The notes under the pieces: model-generated
The model's database searches: none
The model's input: only the letters and a program-made list of their open reading frames with translations
What the model was told of the DNA's origin: nothing
Assembly: GCA_024276605.1 (NCBI GenBank)
Contig: JAJRWX010000039.1
Span: 1 to 64,000 of the forward strand
DNA length: 64,000 nt
Direction: 5' to 3'
From: Planctomycetota bacterium
GTDB lineage: Bacteria; Planctomycetota; Phycisphaerae; UBA1845
Position numbers and translations under genes: made by a program
Shown here: one piece after another, positions 8,683 through 15,635 of the stretch
Numbering within the stretch: the stretch's first letter is position 1
How the letters are laid out: every line of letters starts with the position of its first letter

Positions 8683-9936
8683 ATGATGAGTGACGCAACC
8701 CCGTGTAGTCATATTGAGCAGGCTTTCGAAGATCTTCAGGCCGGTAAATTTGTGATCTTAGTTGACGATGAAGATCGCGAAAACGAGGGTGATTTAGTTA
8801 TCGCCGCCCAACAAATCACGCCTGAAGCGGTCAACTTCATGTTAACCGTGGGACGCGGCGTACTGTGTATGCCTATGACACGTAAGCGATGCGAACAACT
8901 TAACTTGCACATGCAAACCCCGCAAAATACGTCTCGCTTTGCGACGGCATTTACCGTGACGATTGATGCTCATCCGCGCTTTGGTGTAACCACAGGCGTG
9001 TCTGCCTCTGATCGAGCAAAAACCATCGAAGTCGCCGCAGCGGCTGATACCGTACCGACGGATTTGGTAAGACCCGGCCATATCAACCCTTTAATGGCCA
9101 AAGATGGTGGCGTGCTTGTTCGCGCGGGTCAAACGGAAGGTTCCGTAGATTTATGTCGGCTCGCAGGTCTTGAGCCGATGGCTGTCATTATTGAAATCAT
9201 GAATGCTGATGGATCGATGGCCCGTATGCCGGATCTGCAGGTATTAGCTAAAGAGCACGATATTCGCATTTATTCCGTGGCGGATATTATTGAATATCGC
9301 ATGCAGCGAGAGACATTTGTCAAACGCGGCGTAACGATCAAACTGCCCACTGAATTCGGCGAGTTTAATATGATTGAATATCACTCGCCGGTTGATGTAG
9401 AGCCGCATTTGGCACTGTGTTGTGGTGGTGTAGGGACGTTGGATGAGAATGGTCAGACAATGGTCCACGACGAGGCAGTACTGGTTCGTGTGGAGTCGGA
9501 GTGTATGACCGGGCATGTGTTTCACTCCAAGCGTTGCGATTGCGGCGATCAGCTCGATGCAGCGATGAAGCTAGTTCAGCAGGCTGGGAAGGGGGTTGTG
9601 TTATATCTACGACAAGAAGGTCGCGGTATTGGTTTGCATAACAAACTTCGTGCTTACGCTCTTCAGGATGAGGGCTATGACACGGTCGAGGCCAATGTGA
9701 AACTTGGTTTCCCGGCTGACCGTCGTGACTACGGTGTCGGCGCTCACATTCTAAGAGACCTTGGCTTGAGAACACTTTGCATACTCACTAACAATCCTAA
9801 AAAAGTAAATCGTCTTGAGGTGTATGGTATCAAAATTGACAAGCAAGAGCCGCTTGAAATCGCGCCGAATGAGTATAACAAGCCATACTTAAAGACCAAG
9901 AAGGATAAGCTTGGGCATGATTTGAAGCATGTATAG
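8683..9936 (+). CDS. ribBA: Bifunctional RibBA: DHBP synthase / GTP cyclohydrolase II
   Basis: This makes both early riboflavin precursors: 3,4-dihydroxy-2-butanone 4-phosphate from ribulose 5-phosphate, and the pyrimidine from GTP. The N-terminal half has [12 protein letters not shown] (about 27-38) and the catalytic CMPM loop. The C-terminal half has the three zinc cysteines ([16 protein letters not shown]274, C285, C287), RQEGRGIGL (310-318) and DRRDYGVGA. The 417-residue length is normal. Odd point: the usual 'GHTE' metal-binding motif of DHBP synthase reads GQTE (Q150). Start: tandem ATGs at 8683/8686. No other rib gene is adjacent. Confidence 0.95.
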   Translation: MMSDATPCSHIEQAFEDLQAGKFVILVDDEDRENEGDLVIAAQQITPEAVNFMLTVGRGVLCMPMTRKRCEQLNLHMQTPQNTSRFATAFTVTIDAHPRFGVTTGVSASDRAKTIEVAAAADTVPTDLVRPGHINPLMAKDGGVLVRAGQTEGSVDLCRLAGLEPMAVIIEIMNADGSMARMPDLQVLAKEHDIRIYSVADIIEYRMQRETFVKRGVTIKLPTEFGEFNMIEYHSPVDVEPHLALCCGGVGTLDENGQTMVHDEAVLVRVESECMTGHVFHSKRCDCGDQLDAAMKLVQQAGKGVVLYLRQEGRGIGLHNKLRAYALQDEGYDTVEANVKLGFPADRRDYGVGAHILRDLGLRTLCILTNNPKKVNRLEVYGIKIDKQEPLEIAPNEYNKPYLKTKKDKLGHDLKHV

Positions 9937-9995
9937 TGTGGTCTGCGAATCGAGCGTATGTTACGATCGTCTGCATATCTGATTAGGAATAGGAT

Positions 9996-10619
9996 ATGGC
10001 CTCCATAAAACGAACAGCCGGCTGGATGATGGTTCTTGGTCTGCTCGGGTCAATGGCGTATGGTGATGATATTCTTCCGAAGACGCCTGAAGGCTGGAAA
10101 TATGAGCGCATTGACTTCCCGCTCTCATTTGCGCCGGACCTTGTCTATAAGGGCTTTGAAGAATTACGCTTTGCTCCCGGTATGTTCAACGCCAAATCGG
10201 ACACCTATTTTACATACGTTTTTGGCATGAAATTAACGGGTTCGTATCGAGTTGATGCTGCTTTTTTGAAAGGATTACTAACCAGTTATTACCGCGGTTT
10301 ATGTCGCACGGTTTGGGGAGATGAAACGCCCAAGCCGGATTTTTCTTCTATCAACGTGGAAATAACCACCGGCGATTTACGCGACGGAGTAAAACACTTT
10401 AAGGCCACGATTCACATGATCGATGCTTTTGTCACGCGTAAACCGTTAGTGTTGAACTTGACTATCCAAGCGAACAGTGACGAGGCCGATAAGCATACAC
10501 TCATCTCCGCCCAAGCATCTCCCAAGCCTGACCATCACACGATATGGAAATTGCTTCGTTCCTTGGCTGTCGGAGCGACTACCTCAACGCCACAGAAGCC
10601 TCTGGGTAATGATGGCTAA
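9996..10619 (+). CDS. Secreted protein of unknown function, 207 aa
   Basis: A signal peptide (basic MASIKRT, hydrophobic GWMMVLGLLGSMAYG, cleavage near GDD) precedes a soluble domain rich in beta-strand-like segments: WKYERIDFPLSFAPDLVYKG and FTYVFGMKL. The phrases 'GFEELRFAPGMFNAKSDTYF' and 'IDAFVTRKPLVLNLTI' suggest a conserved domain, but I do not recognise the family. GGAATAGGAT precedes the ATG. It lies 60 bp after ribBA on the same strand, and co-transcription is possible. It is probably periplasmic. Confidence 0.6.
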   Translation: MASIKRTAGWMMVLGLLGSMAYGDDILPKTPEGWKYERIDFPLSFAPDLVYKGFEELRFAPGMFNAKSDTYFTYVFGMKLTGSYRVDAAFLKGLLTSYYRGLCRTVWGDETPKPDFSSINVEITTGDLRDGVKHFKATIHMIDAFVTRKPLVLNLTIQANSDEADKHTLISAQASPKPDHHTIWKLLRSLAVGATTSTPQKPLGNDG

Positions 10620-10645
10620 TTGGCCCTATCATGTTTTTTATTCGT

Positions 10646-11350
10646 TTAGATTGAACGGGTCAGCCCGCCGTCGACGCGAATGTTTTGGCCGGTGATATAT
10701 GCAGCGTCGGACGATAGCAGAAAAGCGACGGTTTGAGCTATTTCGGAAACTTTTCCATACCGCCCCATCGGGATGGTCGCTTGGATGGTTTCGTCCGTTG
10801 AGTAGCTATCGATAAAGCCGGGAAGGACCGAGTTCATTCGGATGCCATGGCTGGCAAACTGATCGGCAAAAAGTTTGGTATATCCACCCAGCGCTGCCCG
10901 CAACGTGGCTGACACGGGAAAGGTAGAGCTTGGTTCAAATGCGGCAAAGGTGGATATATTGACGATAGCCCCGCCTTGCTGCTTTTTCATGATTGGCGTG
11001 ATGATTCTACTCATGCGTACCACGTTAAGCATGACTAGATCCAACCCTTGATGCCAGTCTTCGTCACTGATCTCCAACAATGGTCCCCTCGGTGGGTGCC
11101 CCGTATTATTGACCACCGCATCGATCCGTCCAAATTCGTTCATCGTGAGATCGACGAGGGCGCTTAGATCATCAGCGCTAGTCACGGAACCGGTCATGCC
11201 GACGCCGCCTAACTCCGCTGCTAATTCCACCACTGCCTGTGATCGAGACATGATAGCTACGCGATAGCCTCGATGTGCCAATTCATTGGCACATGCCGCC
11301 CCCATGCCTCGGCTGGCTGCTGTGATGATGGCTACTTTGTCCATGTTCAT
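10646..11350 (-). CDS. Atypical short-chain dehydrogenase/reductase (SxxxR instead of YxxxK)
   Basis: The Rossmann fold is clear: a nucleotide-binding glycine motif TAASRGMGAA (about 10-19), NNTG (81-84), serine in NISTF (133) and a C-terminal GQNIRVDGGL. The catalytic YxxxK of SDRs is replaced by S147-ATL-R151 within FPVSATLRAALGGYTK. A branch of SDR proteins with a similar 'FPxSxxxR' site is known from genome annotations, so this may be an ancestral variant rather than decay. Substrate unknown. The start could be 11350 or the second ATG at 11344. It ends 27 bp from the upstream convergent gene. Confidence 0.85.
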   Translation of the reverse strand: MNMDKVAIITAASRGMGAACANELAHRGYRVAIMSRSQAVVELAAELGGVGMTGSVTSADDLSALVDLTMNEFGRIDAVVNNTGHPPRGPLLEISDEDWHQGLDLVMLNVVRMSRIITPIMKKQQGGAIVNISTFAAFEPSSTFPVSATLRAALGGYTKLFADQFASHGIRMNSVLPGFIDSYSTDETIQATIPMGRYGKVSEIAQTVAFLLSSDAAYITGQNIRVDGGLTRSI

Positions 11351-11452
11351 GTGGCTAATGCCTCAATACGCTATATGTGATGAAAGCACGGGCCATGGAG
11401 TTTACCCAAGCCATCTATGACATAATCAGCGGCTAAGCTATAAAGCATAAAG

Positions 11453-11484
11453 AAAGCCCACAAACGTGCAAGTTTGTGGGCTTT
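11453..11484 (-). terminator. Strong hairpin terminator after the bactofilin gene
   Basis: This is a perfect 13-bp inverted repeat, AAAGCCCACAAAC / GTTTGTGGGCTTT, with a 6-nt loop. On the minus strand it is followed by a T-rich stretch (CTTTATGCTTTAT). It lies about 45 bp beyond the full-length bactofilin stop (11530), as expected if the gene originally ran to that point. Confidence 0.75.
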
Positions 11485-11529
11485 GTGCTTATATGAAGCT
11501 CGTTTGGAAAGCGATGTCTGTTTTTGTTA

Positions 11530-11670
11530 TCAGCGTAGACGCGATTCTGCATACTTGGGCTTATTAGAACCGTTTGGTTTGGATGACGTGCTAACTGTCT
11601 TAACAACATTATGGTCATTCGACTGTTTGGCATCGATACCAACAGTGCAATGGCCGACCAGTACGGCACC
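11530..11670 (-). pseudogene. 3' remnant of bactofilin after in-frame TAA
   Basis: Directly after the TAA at 11671-11673 the same frame continues with GAVLVGHCTVG, which matches the conserved last rung of bactofilins ('...EGAxxxGHC'). A polar tail ends YAESRLR and TGA at 11530. Read through, the protein would be about 165 residues, a usual bactofilin length. One base change (for example GAA to TAA) explains the interruption. Confidence 0.7.
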
Positions 11671-12027
11671 TTAAGAAACTTCCAAGCGGGCGGTCTCAAG
11701 ATCACCCTCAAGCCTAGCGGACGCACCGAGTTGTACTTTAGCAGCGGCTTTGACGTTGCCGTTGACTTGACCATCAATGTGGATGGACTGCGCACGAGCA
11801 TCGCCGACCAACGTACCACCTTCACCGATGAACAGTTCGCCATCAGCTTCAAGTTCTCCCTCGATTTTCCCTAAAATCTGAGCACCATCGGTTAAGTGTA
11901 GATTGCCTTTAAGAATGGCATCCGGTCCGATGACAGTTGCAAAGCTATTTTTTTCGCTAGCCATTGTTGTACTCCTTACAGGTTCCGGCTTGCCCGGTAA
12001 TGGTATATTTTGTTTTCGTTTCGCCAT
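11671..12027 (-). CDS. Bactofilin (polymer-forming cytoskeletal protein), truncated
   Basis: Bactofilins form filaments from a right-handed beta-helix and act in cell shape and envelope localisation. After a basic N-terminus, repeating rungs are visible: FATVIGPDAILKGNLHLTDG, QILGKIEGELEADGELFIGE, LVGDARAQSIHIDGQVNGNV and VQLGASARLEGDLETARLEV. The product stops at 118 residues, but the same frame after the stop encodes the expected last rung. The truncated form keeps most of the helix core and may still polymerise. The start could also be the ATG giving MASEKNSFATV. The gene is monocistronic, with a terminator downstream. Confidence 0.85.
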   Translation of the reverse strand: MAKRKQNIPLPGKPEPVRSTTMASEKNSFATVIGPDAILKGNLHLTDGAQILGKIEGELEADGELFIGEGGTLVGDARAQSIHIDGQVNGNVKAAAKVQLGASARLEGDLETARLEVS

Positions 12028-12296
12028 AGTGCGTTAGTATATGCAAGGCCCATGTAATCACAACCATCCCAACCACCCTTCAGGCGTATTTCTTTGTATG
12101 ACGATCACGCTATACAAGTTGTGAAATGTTGTGTTTTGTGTTGTGAAATATCTGCAAACATCTGTCGTTGAAGAACATGCGCGAGTTTGTCTTTGAGCTG
12201 GCTCACAGGCGTGCGTCGATATTTCGTATCGAAAAAAAAGAGTTTGCTTTGAGTATGTTTATGGCCCGGTATGCTTAGCCATCGTGATGATTTGCA

Positions 12297-13937
12297 TCAA
12301 TAACCGTGTACTCGATTCTTACGTACTTCTTTGTGCTTGAGAATGACCGTTCCCGACACAGTGAGAAGTAGGAATAAGATGCTGATCGTCCATTCGGACA
12401 TGGCTGGTACAAAGTTGGTTGTTACGCATCCTTCGGGTGGAGGTTCGATGCGTTGTAGGGCTACGTCAATAGAGATAGGTTGATTAGCCACAAAAACCTG
12501 CACATCCTGCGTGATATATCCCGGCTTAGAAACGCGAAGGGTGTAGCTCGTATTAGCTACTGTTAGAAAAGTCCAACGCCCAAACGGTAGAAAAGTGCGT
12601 CGTGGAGACTCTCCGGTATCAAAGGCGAAGTCCGTCAGGGTCACATCCGCCTGCATAGGCTGACCTGTGCAATCGTCCGTCACATGTACGTCCATACGTG
12701 CTTGGTTTAGCCTATCGTAGAGGTATTGCCAACCGCCACGGTTGCGCGCCACAATTCCGGACACTTGGCTAAACAAAGGTTCAAACCCATCACTGTTGGA
12801 GCCAACTTCTATGATGAACGAATAAGTACCCATAGCCGCGTAATACCAGCTTGTGTCGTCTCCGTTGACGCCGCCCAGGGGGACCGGAGAGAAGACTGAA
12901 TACTGAACACCATCGACGGCTAGGATACCGTCAGCTACGCCCCGCATCATTTCATCGATCACATCGTGCTCCGGCATCAGGGTTGCGGGCGAACCATCGG
13001 AGCATGCATACGGATAGTCGATGAATCGGCCAAAGGCATGATAGGAAGTAGCCATCACGAAATGGTATTGCTGGGCCAGGGTGATCATGTTCATTGTTTC
13101 GAGTTCTGAACTCGGCGTAGGCCCGCGATAAAGATCATTGCATAACCCACTCGAACCACAACCAGGCCCCCACAGATATGGGTAGTTGCGGTTGAGGTCC
13201 ACACCGGTGCAATTGGGATACACCATGCGATTTCGTCGCCATAGACTGTTGATGTCGAAAACATATTGCACGCCGTCCGGGTTGACCATCGGTACGCATA
13301 TCGTCTTGAAATTATCTACCCAGTCCGTGATTTGCGCGTCAAAACCGTAACCGCTGGTCAGCGTTTCAATCACATCCATCACGACATGAGACGTGGCTAC
13401 TTCTCGCGCGTGATGTTGGGCATTGAATTGAATAGCCGGCTCGTCTTCATCGATACCGGGATTATTCGAAATTTCCAGGCCGAAAATACTTCTACCCTCT
13501 GCGGTCGTGCCCACGATAAAGCGTCTGGTGATAGTGGGGAAATTGGATTCGATTTGTGTAAGCAACGCATCGATGTCGGTGGGATCATAGTATTGGGGAT
13601 CGGTTCTCAGTGAACTGCGCAGCGGCGTTGCGTCGAGTTGTTGCAGTAGGCTAAAGCCGTTGTCTTCGAGTAGGGTCTGTTGTTGTGGTGTTAAGTTGTC
13701 GAGCAGAAGCGTGCCTTGACTCACATTACTTCCGCATCGCGTGACGGTGATGGATCGTTGACTTAACCAATCCCGCCACTGACGTGCGGTTTCAATATCC
13801 GCGGATGTTTGTCCGTCGGAACCGGGTATAGCTACAATTGCGCTAACGGTGTCTTGTGCTTGTGCAATGGCTGTAAAGGAACCTGCAATACACCATAATG
13901 ATACAAAAGTGAATGTGGCTAAGCAGCGCAACAACAT
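12297..13937 (-). CDS. Secreted M14 zinc carboxypeptidase with IPTL-CTERM-like anchor
   Basis: A signal peptide (LATFTFVSLWCIAGSFTAIA) precedes a propeptide-like region and an M14 catalytic domain. The zinc ligands are in QHHARE (HxxE near 176-179) and SYHAFG (about 300); the catalytic Glu is in SFIIEVG (about 377). VNPDGVQYV and GVDLNRNYP are further family motifs. A carboxypeptidase regulatory-like beta-sandwich follows (about 410-500). The C-terminus reads VPAMSEWTISILFLLLTVSG plus a basic tail, close to the IPTL-CTERM sorting signal, implying processing by an exosortase-like system. Start at ATG 13937, behind GAGGGGAAAG; a TTG lies 12 bp upstream. All catalytic residues are present. Confidence 0.92.
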   Translation of the reverse strand: MLLRCLATFTFVSLWCIAGSFTAIAQAQDTVSAIVAIPGSDGQTSADIETARQWRDWLSQRSITVTRCGSNVSQGTLLLDNLTPQQQTLLEDNGFSLLQQLDATPLRSSLRTDPQYYDPTDIDALLTQIESNFPTITRRFIVGTTAEGRSIFGLEISNNPGIDEDEPAIQFNAQHHAREVATSHVVMDVIETLTSGYGFDAQITDWVDNFKTICVPMVNPDGVQYVFDINSLWRRNRMVYPNCTGVDLNRNYPYLWGPGCGSSGLCNDLYRGPTPSSELETMNMITLAQQYHFVMATSYHAFGRFIDYPYACSDGSPATLMPEHDVIDEMMRGVADGILAVDGVQYSVFSPVPLGGVNGDDTSWYYAAMGTYSFIIEVGSNSDGFEPLFSQVSGIVARNRGGWQYLYDRLNQARMDVHVTDDCTGQPMQADVTLTDFAFDTGESPRRTFLPFGRWTFLTVANTSYTLRVSKPGYITQDVQVFVANQPISIDVALQRIEPPPEGCVTTNFVPAMSEWTISILFLLLTVSGTVILKHKEVRKNRVHGY

Positions 13938-14096
13938 CTTTCCCCTCAAGACTGATTACTGAATCTGGGATAGTCTAACGTAGAACCGTCGTTCTTATAG
14001 CCCATTCCTTTCTTCAGCTATGTTTGTGGTCAAACCCGTTTGAATTTAGTATAGGCATCTTGGCTGGGTTGTCAGACATTGAGAAGGGAAAAAAGT

Positions 14097-15416
14097 ATGG
14101 ATTTCTATCAGCGAACACGTCGCACGGGTCTTGGTATCGTGGTGATCGTTATCGGTCTAATGTCTTCTACGACGGCTTACGGCGATGATTGGCCCCAGTG
14201 GCGTGGGCCGCGGGCTGACGGTGTGTGGCGAGAGAAGGGGATTATCACCAAGTTCGCTAAGCCTCAACTGGATTATGTCTGGCGAACGCCGATCAGTAGC
14301 GGTTACAGTGGACCGACCGTGGCGGATGGGCGGGTGTACGTGACCGATCGAGTGCGTAAGCCGAAACAGGTCGAGCGTGTCCACTGTCTCAACGCCAAGA
14401 CCGGTAAGATTCTCTGGACGCATGTCTACGACCGAGACTACCGCGATGTCGGTTACGATGCCGGTCCGCGTGCTTCCGTGCTCATCAATGATCAGCGGGC
14501 TTATTCACTAGGTGCGATGGGTGATCTGTTTTGCTTTGATGCAATGAGCGGTTCCGTGCTATGGCAAAAAGACCTTGCGAAAGAATATAACATTCGTATG
14601 CCGATTTGGGGAATCGCAGCCTCACCGATCATTGAACAAAACTTAATTATCGTGCAAATTGGTGGGGAGCCGGATGCGTGTTTGGTGGCTTTCGATAAAG
14701 TTACCGGGAAGGAGAAGTGGCGGGCACTTTCAGATCATGCTTCATATGTGGCACCGCTCATGGTTACGCAAGCTAAGCAGCGCGTGTTGGTTGCGAAGAC
14801 GGGTGAAAATATTGTTGGTCTTAATCCGCTAACCGGGCAGGTTCATTGGCGCCTTCCACATCCGCCTACACAAATGGTCATTGGTATAGCCAGCCCGGTG
14901 CTTCATAGAGACAAAATGTTTTTTACGACGTTTTTCGACGGCTCGTTACTCATCCAGTTGAATCAGCATGAATTAACCGCTGCGAAAGTGTGGCAACGAG
15001 CTGGGCCTAACGAGAAGGATACCATCGCGTTGCATTCAATCATCTCCACGCCGTTCTTAAAGGGTGATTATATTTACGGTTGCGATAGTTATGGTGAGCT
15101 TCGATGCCTAAAGTTAGCCACCGGTGATCGCGTATGGGAATCGCTCGATGCGGTACCTAAAGCGCGTTGGGCGACGATACATTTCATCGAGCACGAAGAC
15201 GACGTATGGTTGTTCAATGAAAAGGGCGAACTCATTATCAGCAAGCTCTCGCCCCAAGGCTATAAAGAAATAAGTCGAACGAAGTTGATCGAGCCTACGC
15301 GGGACCAACTAAACCGCCGAGGCGGCGTATGCTGGTCACACCCAGCCTTCGCCAATAAACATGTTTTCGCCAGGAATGATAAGGAAATCGTCTGCGCGAG
15401 CTTGGGGAAGAAGTAA
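14097..15416 (+). CDS. Secreted PQQ/BamB-like beta-propeller protein
   Basis: The signal peptide (IVVIVIGLMSSTTAYG) is followed by DDWPQWRGPRADGVW, a signature of planctomycete PQQ-like propellers. Repeats such as GRVYVTDRV, VHCLNAKTGKILWTHVYD, LFCFDAMSGSVLWQ, LVAFDKVTGKEKWRALS and LRCLKLATGDRVWESL mark propeller blades. The start ATG at 14097 has an AAGG site; a TTG 18 bp upstream is also in frame. These proteins are usually periplasmic scaffolds. No quinoprotein active-site residues can be assigned. The gene ends 42 bp from the tracrRNA terminator on the opposite strand. Confidence 0.88.
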   Translation: MDFYQRTRRTGLGIVVIVIGLMSSTTAYGDDWPQWRGPRADGVWREKGIITKFAKPQLDYVWRTPISSGYSGPTVADGRVYVTDRVRKPKQVERVHCLNAKTGKILWTHVYDRDYRDVGYDAGPRASVLINDQRAYSLGAMGDLFCFDAMSGSVLWQKDLAKEYNIRMPIWGIAASPIIEQNLIIVQIGGEPDACLVAFDKVTGKEKWRALSDHASYVAPLMVTQAKQRVLVAKTGENIVGLNPLTGQVHWRLPHPPTQMVIGIASPVLHRDKMFFTTFFDGSLLIQLNQHELTAAKVWQRAGPNEKDTIALHSIISTPFLKGDYIYGCDSYGELRCLKLATGDRVWESLDAVPKARWATIHFIEHEDDVWLFNEKGELIISKLSPQGYKEISRTKLIEPTRDQLNRRGGVCWSHPAFANKHVFARNDKEIVCASLGKK

Positions 15417-15457
15417 GATGTGCGATTATCTGGTCATTTGTTAGGGAGTATTTAATC

Positions 15458-15566
15458 AAAAATGGCCGCCCTGCATTGCATGGCGACCGGTCGCTCCGCG
15501 GAGCGTGGCCTGCGAATCTTTCTTCTTGTTACGAAAAGACTACCAGGCCGGAGTCGATTACACTAT
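15458..15566 (-). ncRNA. tracrRNA of the type II-C system
   Basis: On the minus strand a TTGACA/CACAAT promoter is followed at once by AGTGTAATCGACTCCGGCCT, the anti-repeat (from 15564). It pairs with the 3' part of the CRISPR repeat with one G:U wobble. After a small bulge, CGTAAC pairs with the repeat 5' end GTTGCG, also with one wobble. A tail with the self-complementary stretches CGCTCCGCGGAGCG and GCGACCGGTCGC follows. A terminator hairpin (GGTCGCC/GGCGGCC, 15488-15464) ends with ATTTTT. The estimated size is about 108 nt. This layout (5' anti-repeat, hairpins, terminator) is that of known tracrRNAs. The ends are predicted, not measured. Confidence 0.9.
15464..15488 (-). terminator. Rho-independent terminator of tracrRNA
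   Basis: This is a seven-base-pair stem (GGTCGCC with GGCGGCC, one G:U) with an 11-nt loop, followed by ATTTTTG on the minus strand. Confidence 0.75.
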
Positions 15567-15594
15567 TCACATTGTGCCAACGATTTTGTATCAT
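15566..15594 (+). promoter_or_regulatory. Predicted cas9 promoter
   Basis: TTCACA (15566-15571) and TATCAT (15589-15594) are 17 bp apart, each with five of six consensus bases. The start would fall near 15601, leaving a ~35-nt leader with GAGGG before cas9. It overlaps the tracrRNA promoter on the other strand. Confidence 0.6.
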
Positions 15595-15599
15595 GTCAA
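15571..15599 (-). promoter_or_regulatory. Predicted tracrRNA promoter
   Basis: On the minus strand TTGACA (15599-15594, full consensus) and CACAAT (15576-15571, four of six) are 17 bp apart. The predicted start at 15564-15566 coincides with the first base of the anti-repeat. Confidence 0.7.
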
Positions 15600-15635
15600 A
15601 TGCTTCGTACATACATTTTTGCGAGGGATTCTCAC

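Noticed and set aside
12216-12241. Hairpin with A-run (TCGATA/TATCGA)
   Set aside because: On the strand that is transcribed the T-run would precede the hairpin, so it is not a terminator.
15462-15635. Upstream extension of cas9 (58 extra residues)
   Set aside because: It covers tracrRNA and the promoter region, has no Cas9-like sequence, and an ATG with GAGGG gives a normal N-terminus at 15636.
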